DNA from: Nocardia mikamii NBRC 108933
GTDB taxonomy: Bacteria; Actinomycetota; Actinomycetes; Mycobacteriales; Mycobacteriaceae
Assembly (NCBI RefSeq): GCF_001613505.1
Contig: NZ_BDCM01000014.1
Location: 620,001-684,000 of the forward strand
DNA: 64,000 bases
Reading direction: 5' to 3'
In this document: piece after piece, positions 56,167 to 64,000 of the stretch
How the letters are laid out: each line of letters opens with the position of its first letter
Numbering within the stretch: the stretch's first letter is position 1
The notes under the pieces: generated by a model
The model's database searches: none
The model's input: only the letters and a program-made list of their open reading frames with translations
What the model was told of the DNA's origin: nothing
Position numbers and translations under genes: made by a program

Positions 56167-57378
56167 TCAGCGGTTGGTGTCGGCGTTGCCGGCCTTCCAC
56201 TCCGCCCACGAGATGTTCCAGTCGCCGAGTCCGTCGACACCGGACAGGGTGTCACCGACGGTGTTCTTGACGATCGCGATATCGCCGCGCTTGGCGTTCT
56301 CGTAGACCCAGCGGGCATCTTCCGGGCTCAGGTTCAGACAGCCGTGGCTGGTATTCGAATAGCCCTGCTGGCCGACCGACCACGGTGCCGAATGCATGAA
56401 GATGCCGCTGTAGGACATGCGTGTCGCCCAGTCGACCGGGGTGCGATACCCGTTGGGGCCGGTGGCGGCGACACCGTAGGTCGACGAGTCCATGATCATG
56501 TGGTCGAACTGGTCGCCGATGATGTAGATGCCGTTCTGGGTGGGCGTGGAGTCCTTGCCCATCGAGGTCGGCATGGTTCGAATCACCTGGCCGTTGCGTT
56601 CGACGGTGACCATCTTGGTGTTGTCGTCGGCGGTGAAGACCATCGGATCACCGATGGTGAAGCTGGAATGGATATCGGAGTCACCGATCAGGCCGCCGCC
56701 CAGATCGCGGCCGTAGGTGTTCACGTCCACCGTGACCTTGGTTCCCGGAGCCCAGAAATGTTCGGGGCGCCAACGCACTTCGCGATTGTTCACCCAGTAG
56801 AACGCGCCTTCCACCGCCGGTGTCGTAGTGATCTTGATCGCATCCTGCGCGACGCGGCGATCCGGAATGTTCTCGTCGAACTGGATCGCGACCGGTTGCC
56901 CGATTCCCACGACCTCGTTCTCCCCGGGCAGCAACCACGGATGCGTCTTGTTGCGCGGCGCGAGGGTTGTGAAACTGATGGCCGTCGAGGTGGTGCCACC
57001 GATCCCCACCGCCTCGGCCTGCAGGCGATACGTGCGGTTGAAGCCGAGTTGTTCGGTCAGTTGCCACGAGGTCCCGTCGGGCGCGATCTGCCCGGCCACC
57101 GGAGTGCCGTCCGGTGTGAGCAACGTGACAGCGGTCAATTTCCCGTTGTCCACCTTCACCGGAATCGGATCGGCCGGCGAAACCCCGACGGCGCCGTCGG
57201 CGATCGGCGTCAGCACCTTCGGTGTGACCAGGTCGACGGCCGAATTCGCCTCGATCACCGATCCACTTCCCGTTGCCCCGGAATCACTGCATCCGGTCAC
57301 CGCGAGGGCGAGCATCGACACCACGCCCAACCACCCCGCCACCACTTTCATCCGCCGCGAGCCTCGACGTCCGCCCAT
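56167..57378 (-). CDS. L,D-transpeptidase, LdtMt2-like lipoprotein
   Basis: A 403-residue cell-wall enzyme making 3-3 peptidoglycan cross-links (compare LdtB/LdtMt2, Rv2518c, 408 residues). Lipoprotein signal with lipobox LAVTGC near residue 33; two Ig-like domains (PADPIPVKVDNGKL... and RNKTHPWLLPGENEVVG...); YkuD domain with IFMHSAPWSVGQQGYSNTSHGCLNLS, giving His and the catalytic Cys in SHGCLNL. The ATG at 57378 gives a good signal peptide; the upstream frame is unsupported. It is the usual carbapenem-sensitive class. Confidence 0.95.
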   Translation of the reverse strand: MGGRRGSRRMKVVAGWLGVVSMLALAVTGCSDSGATGSGSVIEANSAVDLVTPKVLTPIADGAVGVSPADPIPVKVDNGKLTAVTLLTPDGTPVAGQIAPDGTSWQLTEQLGFNRTYRLQAEAVGIGGTTSTAISFTTLAPRNKTHPWLLPGENEVVGIGQPVAIQFDENIPDRRVAQDAIKITTTPAVEGAFYWVNNREVRWRPEHFWAPGTKVTVDVNTYGRDLGGGLIGDSDIHSSFTIGDPMVFTADDNTKMVTVERNGQVIRTMPTSMGKDSTPTQNGIYIIGDQFDHMIMDSSTYGVAATGPNGYRTPVDWATRMSYSGIFMHSAPWSVGQQGYSNTSHGCLNLSPEDARWVYENAKRGDIAIVKNTVGDTLSGVDGLGDWNISWAEWKAGNADTNR

Positions 57379-57700
57379 GTGCAACCCCGTTTCATGCCTC
57401 GTGCGCAACCGGGAAGCCCAGCCACGCTGCTCAACCCACCACGCATGCGGGGATCGGTCGAGACCACGCCCACCCATTCTGCCAGGTGGAAGGATCGCAA
57501 CCGGGTAAACACGACGAGCCGGCCCCGCACACTCTTGCCCGATTCATCCCTTCCGGCCCGTCAACCGTTACCGCATTCACGCAAGATCACGATCCCCCCT
57601 CGAACAGCCTTTGAACAGCCGATTTCACTTTCCGCCTACCCAACTGTTATGGTTTCTCCCGCACCGGAACGGAGCCTGCAGGCCCGATCCGGAGGTCCAA
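57379..57700. other. Divergent promoter region between ldt and tRNA-Lys
   Basis: About 320 bp without a supported gene. It becomes AT-richer toward the tRNA and contains the promoter at 57624-57653. Nothing else was recognised. Confidence 0.5.
57624..57653 (+). promoter_or_regulatory. tRNA-Lys promoter
   Basis: TTCACT (57624-57629), an 18-bp spacer and TATGGT (57648-57653, TANNNT type) lie 47 bp before the tRNA. Confidence 0.45.
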
Positions 57701-57773
<73 letters not shown>

Positions 57774-58432
57774 CTTACTTCCCAGGTCAGACCATCGATT
57801 CGGGACCTGCATCTCTGCACCGGCGTAGATTCACCAAAAATACGCCAAGAACTCAGCACCACAACCAGCAGCGGTGCCCCCTACCCTGCCTTCGGCGCCG
57901 CCGCCAATCCGGCGCGCCGGTCCTGCGACAGGACTTCGTGCCGCTGATTCGAAGACGGCAGCAGCGATCGAATTTCTTCTTCTTGGCTGTCCAGTTCCGG
58001 AGGCCACCCTCCTGGTCACTTATGTGCGTCGGGCGCGAGCATTCACTCGACCACCCGTATGTGTCTTCCGTGACCCGTTCGGGCGATCGGAGCACCTCCC
58101 AGAACCTGGCGCACTGCGCGATACCGGACTTCGCCAACGCTTGCTGATCCGCAACAACCCGCTCGGGCCCGGCGACATCGTCGAGAGAAGCAAAGCCGTG
58201 GGACACCCGAAAGATCAAGCGTCACTTGACAACACAGTCAAGCGAATCCCGAGTTCCGACAGTGACACCTGACCCCCACACGGCCGACGTGTCCGGCGAC
58301 ACGATGCATCGCTGTTCTGTGGTGCCCTCACCAGAATGCGCCAGCCGTTTCGCGGCGGTGGTGGAGTTTGGCGCGATCAGGAGGCACATATTGGCACGTA
58401 CGTCGCTCGCCTTCGCGAGTCCGGCCGGGGGC
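57774..58432. other. 659-bp region after tRNA-Lys with no convincing gene
   Basis: Lower G+C than the flanks, with homopolymer-like runs (TTCTTCTTCTTGG) and open frames in several registers that have no ribosome binding site and no recognisable motif. It contains the inverted repeat CTTGAC-AACACA-GTCAAG at 58225-58242. It may be a decayed insertion next to a tRNA gene, a favourite integration site, but no integrase fragment or duplicated tRNA end was found. Confidence 0.4.
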
Positions 58433-59245
58433 TCAGAACTTCGGCAAGTCCTTCCACTCCCTCGACAGCCGGGCGGACCACTCCGGTGTGCGGCGGCCGA
58501 TCCGGGCGCGTATCCCTTCCGCGGCGTCGGGGGTGCCCATGACTCTCAGGTGCAGTTCGGTTTCGAGATCGGCGACCAGCGCGGGAGCGTAGCCGTGGAT
58601 CGCGGTGTCCCACAGCAACCTTTTGCTCAAAGCCGCGGACATCGGTGCGACGTGGGCGGCCATGTCGGCGGCCATCGCGAGGGCGGCGGGCAGCACATCG
58701 GCGGGCGGCAGGCAGCGGGTGGCGAGGCCGAGGCGCACCGCCTCGGGTCCGTCGAACGTCCGTCCCGACAACAAGAGGTCGGCCGCGACCGACATGCCCG
58801 CGACCTTGGCCACGGTCCAGTGCGCCATCGCGTCGGGCACTACGCCGAGGCGCACCTGGGGAATGGCGTAGCGGGCGTTGTCTGCGACCACCCGGATATC
58901 GGCCTGCATCGCCAGAGTCAGCCCGATGCCGATCGCGTGCCCGTTCACCGCGGCGATCACCGGTTTTCGCAGGGCAAAGGCGGGCGGGTCGACCGGTGAC
59001 GCGGAAAATGCCGTGCTGTCGGGCTTGTCGAACGTCGACGTGCCGTCGCTCAAATCCGCTCCGGCGCAGAAGGCCGGAGCGGCGCCGGTCAGCACGATGA
59101 CCCGGACCGCGTCATCGGCATCCAGTTCGCGGTATGCCCGGCCGAGCGCACGGCCCATCGCGGCGGTGAACGCATTGCGGTGCGCGGGCCGGTCCAATGT
59201 CACCACCGCGACGCCGGCGGCGATATCGATCCGCACGTCGCTCAT
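58433..59245 (-). CDS. Enoyl-CoA hydratase/isomerase family protein
   Basis: A 270-residue crotonase. The oxyanion-hole stretches are APAFCAGADLSDG and NGHAIGIGLTLAMQADIRV. The region where hydratases carry catalytic glutamates reads VRLGVVPDAMAHWTVAK, with Pro-Asp rather than the Pro-Glu of classic hydratases, so it may be an isomerase, hydrolase or retro-aldolase rather than a simple hydratase. It is last in a four-gene operon and overlaps the upstream LLM gene by 4 nt. Confidence 0.85.
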   Translation of the reverse strand: MSDVRIDIAAGVAVVTLDRPAHRNAFTAAMGRALGRAYRELDADDAVRVIVLTGAAPAFCAGADLSDGTSTFDKPDSTAFSASPVDPPAFALRKPVIAAVNGHAIGIGLTLAMQADIRVVADNARYAIPQVRLGVVPDAMAHWTVAKVAGMSVAADLLLSGRTFDGPEAVRLGLATRCLPPADVLPAALAMAADMAAHVAPMSAALSKRLLWDTAIHGYAPALVADLETELHLRVMGTPDAAEGIRARIGRRTPEWSARLSREWKDLPKF

Positions 59246-60255
59246 GCGACCTGCAATTCGGCGACCAGATCCCGGATGTGCGCGTCGGCGACGTCGTAAC
59301 CCGGGAAATAGCAGCAGATACGGTCGGCGACCGCACCGAAGCGGGCAATGATCTCGGCGGCGCACTCTTCGGGCGTGCCGTAAACAGCGAGTGTCTCCAG
59401 CATCCGCTGATCGATCAGGCCGGTCATCGCGGCGGCCCGGCCGAGCTTGGACAGCGCGTTCAGTTCGGGCTGCAGCTCGTCCCACCCCTCGACGTCGAGG
59501 ACCGGACGGTAGGCGGGCGTCGATCCGTAGAAGGCGAGCAACCGGCGGACACCGAAGCCGGCGGCCTCGAGTTCGGCGGCGGTCCGGCCCATCGCGACGA
59601 TCACCTGCGGGTAGATCACCAGGTCCGCGGCATCGCGACCGGCACGGGCCAGGCCCTCGGCGATGGCCGGTTGGGTGCGTTCGGCGAAATGGCGGGCACT
59701 GTTGAATGGCATGACCAGTAGCCCGTCGGCCACCTCGGCCGCAGTTGTGGTCATGATCGGGCCGAGCGCGCCGAGGCAGACCTGCGGTATCCCACAGGGA
59801 TTGGGTCCGGGATCGAAGGTGGGCGGCATCAGGGTGTGCCGGGTGAATTCGCCCTCGAAGCGCAGCGGCGTGCCGTACTGCCAGGAGCCCAGGATGGCCT
59901 TGACCGCCAGCACCGTTTCCCGCATCCGTGCCGCCGGCCGCGACCACTGGCCGCCGTACCGCTTGTCGATGTGCGCGCGGGTCTGCGACCCCAAGCCCAG
60001 CCGGAACCGGCCGTGGCTGAGCAGGTGCAGGTCATAGGCCGCATGCGCCAGATGCATGGGGCTGCGTGGGAGGGCGATGGCGACATTGGTCATCAGGTCG
60101 ACCGGTTCGGCACCTATCGCCGCCAGCGTCAGCGGCAGGAAGACATCGTGGGCGCCCTCGAAAGTGAACAGTCCATCGGCACCGCACGCGATCAATTCGG
60201 CTGCCCGCGCGGCGGCTTCGTCGGGACGACCGTTCAGCTGGAGATCGACCTTCAT
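59242..60255 (-). CDS. LLM-class F420-dependent oxidoreductase
   Basis: A 337-residue luciferase-like TIM-barrel protein (F420-dependent group, TIGR03617-like). GADGLFTFEGAHDVFLPLTL, MTNVAIALPRSPMHLAHAAYDL and GRFRLGLGSQTRAHIDKRYG are typical stretches. It uses F420 to oxidise or reduce an unknown substrate. The ATG overlaps the APH-like stop region by 4 nt and the enoyl-CoA hydratase start overlaps its own end by 4 nt. Confidence 0.88.
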   Translation of the reverse strand: MKVDLQLNGRPDEAAARAAELIACGADGLFTFEGAHDVFLPLTLAAIGAEPVDLMTNVAIALPRSPMHLAHAAYDLHLLSHGRFRLGLGSQTRAHIDKRYGGQWSRPAARMRETVLAVKAILGSWQYGTPLRFEGEFTRHTLMPPTFDPGPNPCGIPQVCLGALGPIMTTTAAEVADGLLVMPFNSARHFAERTQPAIAEGLARAGRDAADLVIYPQVIVAMGRTAAELEAAGFGVRRLLAFYGSTPAYRPVLDVEGWDELQPELNALSKLGRAAAMTGLIDQRMLETLAVYGTPEECAAEIIARFGAVADRICCYFPGYDVADAHIRDLVAELQVA

Positions 60256-61283
60256 TGTTCCGCCGCGAGCAATTGCTCGATCCGTGCGACGCAGAACGCG
60301 GTCACATCGACCTCCGGCGGCAGCTGCAGCCGGTGCGCCATCCGCAGCAGCGGGATACTGAGCAGGACAGCCGCCAGTATCTCGTTATAGCGCAGGTTGC
60401 GCACCGCCATCCCACTGCGTTCCTCGTAGCGTGCGATCGTCTCCTCCCGGGTCGGCGTTCCCGGAAGTCGTTCCGTATTCTCGAATTCCGAGCACGCCCA
60501 ATCCAGGAACAGCATCCAGGCGAGGTCGGCCTCGTGGTCGCCGATGTAGGCGATCTCCCAGTCCAGGACACCGGTGACCCGGAAATCGCTGTCGTAGAGG
60601 ATGTTCGACATGCGGGCGTCGCCCCAGCACAGCGTGACATGCTCGGGTTCGTACAGATTGGCGCGCAGCCAGTCCACGGCCCGGCGCAGCGCGGGCGGCG
60701 GGGTGGTCGAGGCCCAGTCGAGCGCGGCGTCGACATAACCGATCATCTGCTCGAGCGGCGCGGTACCGAATTGCGGAAACGACAGGAAGTCCAGATTCAG
60801 TGCGCGCCAGTCGAGGCGGTGGATCTCGGCGATGGTGTCGACACAGCCCCACCACATCGTCGCCCGCTGGGCCGGCCCGGCATCGAAGTACAACCCGGCG
60901 CAGTGGTAGGACGGCAGGTCACCGGGCGCGCTGCCCTCGATCCGGTCCATCACGAAGTACGGACTGCCGAGGGCTTCGGTGCCACGATCCAGCCACCGTA
61001 CGGTGGGAACCGGGAGGGCAGTGTCGGTGAGCCGACGCATGACCAGAACCTGTCGCAGCAGGTCGTAGTCGGGAAACAACGCCACCTCGGGCGGGCGGCG
61101 CAGCACCAGCGACACCGGTTCGGCGTCGTCGCATTCGACGTCGAACAGGAAGGTTTCGGTCGCCAGCCCGCGCGGGCTGGCCGACCAGTTCGCCACCCGG
61201 ACGGAATCCGCGCCGGGAAATCCGGCGCGCAGCGCGGGGACGACAGCGGTCGGCAGATCGGCTGCCGTGGGTCGGGCGATCAT
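60252..61283 (-). CDS. Phosphotransferase (APH-like) family protein
   Basis: A 343-residue aminoglycoside-phosphotransferase-fold kinase. The catalytic loop reads CWGDARMSNILYD where HGDxxxxN is usual (His replaced by Trp), and the metal Asp lies in VLDWEIAYIGDHEADLAWML. Proteins of this type often sit beside acyl-CoA dehydrogenase or CoA-ligase genes in actinobacterial catabolic clusters rather than conferring resistance. Its stop/start junctions with both neighbours overlap, so it belongs to the operon. Confidence 0.85.
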   Translation of the reverse strand: MIARPTAADLPTAVVPALRAGFPGADSVRVANWSASPRGLATETFLFDVECDDAEPVSLVLRRPPEVALFPDYDLLRQVLVMRRLTDTALPVPTVRWLDRGTEALGSPYFVMDRIEGSAPGDLPSYHCAGLYFDAGPAQRATMWWGCVDTIAEIHRLDWRALNLDFLSFPQFGTAPLEQMIGYVDAALDWASTTPPPALRRAVDWLRANLYEPEHVTLCWGDARMSNILYDSDFRVTGVLDWEIAYIGDHEADLAWMLFLDWACSEFENTERLPGTPTREETIARYEERSGMAVRNLRYNEILAAVLLSIPLLRMAHRLQLPPEVDVTAFCVARIEQLLAAEQ

Positions 61284-62398
61284 CAGTAACCCTCGTATCC
61301 GTAGCGGTCGTTGCGACCCATGAACACCATCTCGACCAGCCCGTAGCCGATCTTGCCGTCGCTGCTCTCGATCCTGCAGAAGGTTTCGGTGAGCATGCTT
61401 ACCTGACGTAGCTCGTCGGTGTCGTTCAGATCGACGGTGAAGCCGTCACTGTAGGAGGGGCCCTTCCAGATCCCCGACGCGTATCCGCGATACATGTCGT
61501 AGCCCGCCAGTCCCGGCCAGAAGTCCTGTAGCGCGGTGACCGTGAAGGTGCGGGTACTGCCGTCGGCGGCGTTCGTGGTGAACGACCCCTCGGACACGAT
61601 CCGGAAGTCGTTCCGGAACCGCAGGTCGTGGGTCACGCTGACGATCGGCACAGTCGGCGCCTGCGCCTCGAAGGGTTGCTGGATGGAGCCCTCGAAATGC
61701 CAGCGCTGCCCGTCGGCGGTCTCGCGCTGCGCGAAATGCACCAGCTCGTCGTCGAACTGGAAGATGCCCATGAAGTACAGGACGCCATCCGGGATCTCCG
61801 GAGGCTGCAGGCCCGCGCCCTCGCCGAGGCTGCCGCCGCCGCCACCGTGGCGGGTGCCCCAGGAATGGTCGCGGCCGAACCACCAGGTGTCGGGGTCGAT
61901 GTCGATGCGCTCACCGTCGACCTCGAGCCAGCCCGAGATCCGGCCGTTCTGGTAGTAGCGACGCGCATCCTCGCGGACCCGGCCCCTGGTGCGGAAGAAT
62001 GCGGGCTCCTGCTCGTAGGCGGGGAACCGGCCGTGGAAGTTCAGCTCGAGACGCAGGCCGTGATCGTTGTCGGCGAGGGTGGCGCGCACACCGCGCAGCG
62101 GTTCGGTGATCTCGTAGCGGTAGGGCCCGATCTGCCAGGCGCCGAGATCGTCGTAGTTGCCGCCGATCTCGCGCGACAGCCGCGCCACGTGCGCTTTACC
62201 GTCCACGGTCACCATGGCGTAGGCGTCCATGACGTTGCGGTTGGGGTAGCGCGCCATGCCGGTCATGACGCTGACCCGCCCGGTGGTGTCGAAACCGTAG
62301 AGCACGATTCGCTCGGTCCAGCGCAGATCGCTCTGCGCGACGTGGTCGAAGGTCGTGGGCAGTTGATGGCAGAGCAGTTCGTCCTGGGGAGTCAGCAC
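61283..62398 (-). CDS. DUF7064/DUF7065-like protein (AttH/hydratase-like fold), 371 residues
   Basis: An all-beta soluble protein with several conserved aromatic stretches: HVAQSDLRWTERIVLYGFDT, RYPNRNVMDAYAMVTVDG, DPDTWWFGRDHSWGTRHGG and GVLYFMGIFQFDD. The WWFGRDHSWG motif resembles the pocket of AttH/CrtC-like hydratases. I know no assigned function. First gene of the operon; its stop overlaps the APH-like ATG by 1 nt (TGATG). The AT-rich operator at 62432-62451 lies in front. Confidence 0.7.
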   Translation of the reverse strand: MLTPQDELLCHQLPTTFDHVAQSDLRWTERIVLYGFDTTGRVSVMTGMARYPNRNVMDAYAMVTVDGKAHVARLSREIGGNYDDLGAWQIGPYRYEITEPLRGVRATLADNDHGLRLELNFHGRFPAYEQEPAFFRTRGRVREDARRYYQNGRISGWLEVDGERIDIDPDTWWFGRDHSWGTRHGGGGGSLGEGAGLQPPEIPDGVLYFMGIFQFDDELVHFAQRETADGQRWHFEGSIQQPFEAQAPTVPIVSVTHDLRFRNDFRIVSEGSFTTNAADGSTRTFTVTALQDFWPGLAGYDMYRGYASGIWKGPSYSDGFTVDLNDTDELRQVSMLTETFCRIESSDGKIGYGLVEMVFMGRNDRYGYEGY

Positions 62399-62431
62399 GG
62401 CATGTCCTTCGGGTGCGGGAGTGGAACGGGT

Positions 62432-62451
62432 TTCAATTTAACTAATTTGAA
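62432..62451. promoter_or_regulatory. AT-rich TetR-type operator
   Basis: TTCAATTTAACTAATTTGAA has symmetric 10-bp halves matching at 8 of 10 positions and is a conspicuous AT island in this GC-rich DNA, between the divergent operon (start 62398) and TetR gene (start 62523). Confidence 0.5.
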
Positions 62452-62522
62452 TACGCGATGAAGCGTTTTTCAAAAACTCCCAGTTCGGCTATGCTCTGCG
62501 CTCATCGAAGGAGGTGTGATCG

Positions 62523-63131
62523 GTGACCGAACACAGCGAGGCCAGGCAGGGCCCCGGCCGCCCGCGCGACCGGCAACTGGACGAGCAGGTGCTGCGCGCC
62601 ACTCAGGAACTGTTGGTGGAACAGGGTTTTCAGGCCACGACGATCCAGGGTGTGGCACGCCGGGCCGGGGTGGTCGCCACCTCGATCTACCGTCGGTGGC
62701 CGAACAAGATTCACCTCGTCGAGGACGCCATTTTCGCGCTCGACACGGGGGTGGTGCCGCAGCCCACCGGCGATATCGGCGCCGACCTGCTCGCGTGGAC
62801 CCGGCTGTTCTTCGCCGCCGCAACCCACCCGGCGGCTCGCTCCGGCATCCCGGGTCTGCTCTCGGCTTACCACGACGACGAGCAGAGCTACCGGCGGCTG
62901 CGCGAACGCGGCGAGGGCCTGGCACGAGTGGCCCTGCGCGCCACCGTCGACGCGGCGATCGAATCCGGTGCAGTACCCCCCGGCTGCGATCCCGGTCTGA
63001 TCTTCGAATTCCTGCGCGGCGCAACGCTACTGCGCGCCCTCACCCGCGGCGACGAGGACGGCGACCAATTCTGCCGCCAGACCGCCGCGGCACTGGTCAC
63101 CCTCGCCGTCCACCACGAAAGTACGACATGA
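62523..63131 (+). CDS. TetR family regulator, likely of the divergent catabolic operon
   Basis: A 202-residue repressor with N-terminal HTH TIQGVARRAGVVATSIYRRWPNKIHLVEDA (about residues 40-69) and a helical ligand domain. GTG start with GGAGGTG about 10 nt before. Diverges from the DUF7064/APH/LLM/ECH operon across the AT-rich operator and overlaps the following exported protein gene by 4 nt. Confidence 0.88.
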   Translation: MTEHSEARQGPGRPRDRQLDEQVLRATQELLVEQGFQATTIQGVARRAGVVATSIYRRWPNKIHLVEDAIFALDTGVVPQPTGDIGADLLAWTRLFFAAATHPAARSGIPGLLSAYHDDEQSYRRLRERGEGLARVALRATVDAAIESGAVPPGCDPGLIFEFLRGATLLRALTRGDEDGDQFCRQTAAALVTLAVHHESTT

Positions 63132-64000
63132 GAACGTTCTCTCGCCGGCTGCTCGCCGCTACGGCGGCCGTGCTGCTGGTGCCCACAGCCAGCGGCATCG
63201 CGCAGACCGACTCCCCAGGGGTCGTGCTGGAAAACCGCGATATCGCCGAGACCGCCGTCCCCCGCGCCACTTGCGGGGGCGACGCACTACCCGAACCAGG
63301 CTTGCAAGGCGACGTGCCCGCCGCCGAACGCGACAGTCACGCCAGCATGCACGGTTACCGGTGCAACATCACCCGCATCGGCGGCTATGCGGGCCGCGGC
63401 GCCGGGATCACCTCGACACAGTTCGAGCACTGCGTCTACCTGGGCAGCTTCTTCCCCGGCAACCTGCTCGGTCCAGCGCAGGGCGTGCAGGTGGTCAACG
63501 TCGCCGACCCGGCGCATCCGGTGCTCACCGCCACACTCACCGAACCGGCCATGCTGGCGGGAACCTGGGAGAGCCTCAAGGTCAACGCCGCGCGAAAGTT
63601 GCTGGTGGGCACCGGAGTTCCCGCATTCACCGGTGCCGGGCTCATCTCGGTCTACGACATCTCCGATTGTGCGCATCCGCGCCTGCTCAACCCGGGACCC
63701 GGCACCGATCTGAGACTTCCGGTACCGATCACGGCACACGAAGGCGGATTCTCCCCAGACGGCCGCACCTATTGGGCCTCCGGCGTCATCCCCGGGATCG
63801 TCAGCGCAGTCGACCTGACCGATCCGGGCAACCCTCGTGTGATCTGGCAGGGCATGCCGGGCCAGTCCATGCACGGCATGGGCCTGAGCGCCGACGGCAA
63901 CCGCGTGTACCTGGCCAACAATATGGGCGGGCTGACCATTCTGGACACCTCCGCGGTGCAGCGACGCGATCCCGATCCGCAGGTGCCGATCATTTCCCAG
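63128..64000 (+). CDS. Exported LVIVD-repeat protein (partial, runs off the window)
   Basis: 291 codons are visible and the frame is open to the window end. Signal peptide: RRLLAATAAVLLVPTASGIAQ with cleavage after about residue 26. Then repeats in beta-propeller style: QVVNVADPAHPVLTATL, ISVYDISDCAHPRLLNPG, VSAVDLTDPGNPRVIWQG, TILDTSAVQ, each a D-[LVI]-[ST]-D-P-x-x-P blade as in LVIVD-repeat proteins. The ATG overlaps the TetR stop (ATGA). It is probably an extracytoplasmic propeller. Whether it belongs to the catabolic system beyond sharing the regulator's transcript is unknown. Confidence 0.8.
   Translation, partial: MRTFSRRLLAATAAVLLVPTASGIAQTDSPGVVLENRDIAETAVPRATCGGDALPEPGLQGDVPAAERDSHASMHGYRCNITRIGGYAGRGAGITSTQFEHCVYLGSFFPGNLLGPAQGVQVVNVADPAHPVLTATLTEPAMLAGTWESLKVNAARKLLVGTGVPAFTGAGLISVYDISDCAHPRLLNPGPGTDLRLPVPITAHEGGFSPDGRTYWASGVIPGIVSAVDLTDPGNPRVIWQGMPGQSMHGMGLSADGNRVYLANNMGGLTILDTSAVQRRDPDPQVPIISQ

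Noticed and set aside
57853..58272. Possible small genes on either strand after tRNA-Lys (121 and 132 residues)
   Set aside because: No ribosome binding site, no known motif and coding bias unlike neighbours; both frames overlap each other completely.
60252..61283. An antibiotic resistance phosphotransferase
   Set aside because: The fold is APH-like, but its place in a catabolic operon with overlapping genes and the Trp-for-His change in the catalytic loop argue for a metabolic role.

Overview
The window is high-GC (roughly two-thirds G+C) actinobacterial DNA, most likely from Nocardia or a close mycolate-bearing relative (Corynebacteriales). The evidence is a DesA3-type desaturase with its reductase, a CmrA/Rv2509-type mycolate reductase, an LdtMt2-type L,D-transpeptidase, a 180-kDa-class NAD-glutamate dehydrogenase, F420-dependent enzymes and an ECF42 sigma factor with its DGPF partner. 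Two blocks keep the Mycobacterium tuberculosis gene order: pepN ... DUF5130 - ctaJ-like - aglA - glbO - HNH - hypothetical - thioesterase - gdh - ettA - ssb (about 4.2-22.9 kb, compare Rv2467-Rv2478c), and SDR - DUF853 ATPase - orn - tRNA-His ... ldt - tRNA-Lys (about 49.3-57.8 kb, compare Rv2509-Rv2518c).

Layout. 0-4 kb: ferredoxin-reductase-type flavoprotein, a perfect CRP-type site, the DGPF/ECF42 pair, purC. 4.2-9.8 kb: pepN, then an inserted accessory Clp module (active ClpP-like subunit, a second ClpP-like subunit whose catalytic serine is alanine, and a convergent ClgR/PopR-type regulator ending in Ala-Ala with a ClgR-type box in front of it), then two small respiratory or envelope genes. 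9.9-26 kb: the conserved aglA-to-ssb stretch, a PLP dehydratase and a CopD/CtaG membrane protein. 26-36 kb: tRNA-Arg, a GH15/G6PDH-like operon, a 21-residue peptide gene, an enoyl-CoA hydratase remnant, assorted small enzymes, DUF445, tRNA-Gly and an orphan NphB/CloQ-type aromatic prenyltransferase. 36.6-45.8 kb: orphan ectB-like aminotransferase, an ABC-2 exporter operon whose ATPase runs on over an antisense 38-residue peptide gene, DUF4254, and the desaturase/reductase operon with a divergent TetR. 46-51.6 kb: PadR - fadH - VOC - SDR and a lysA-like decarboxylase. 51.6-58.4 kb: DUF853 ATPase, orn, tRNA-His, secreted peptidase, L,D-transpeptidase, tRNA-Lys and about 660 bp without a convincing gene. 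58.4-64 kb: a tightly overlapping four-gene catabolic operon facing a TetR gene and an exported LVIVD-repeat protein cut by the window end.

How parts work together. The second ClpP cannot cleave by itself, so the ClpP pair should act as a mixed particle; the neighbouring regulator carries the kind of C-terminus that ClpP destroys in the Streptomyces PopR system, which suggests a self-limiting backup protease circuit. The desaturase needs its adjacent 2Fe-2S reductase. The 4-nt overlaps in the GH15/G6PDH-like, ABC exporter and 58-62 kb operons point to coupled translation.

The least explained items are two very short amphipathic peptide genes (29830-29895 and 40869-40985), each with its own ribosome binding site and hairpin terminator. 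A two-block promoter motif is shared by the first peptide and the distant ectB-like gene. The orphan prenyltransferase has no recognisable biosynthetic neighbours. Gene names rest on reading sequence by eye; no database search was run.
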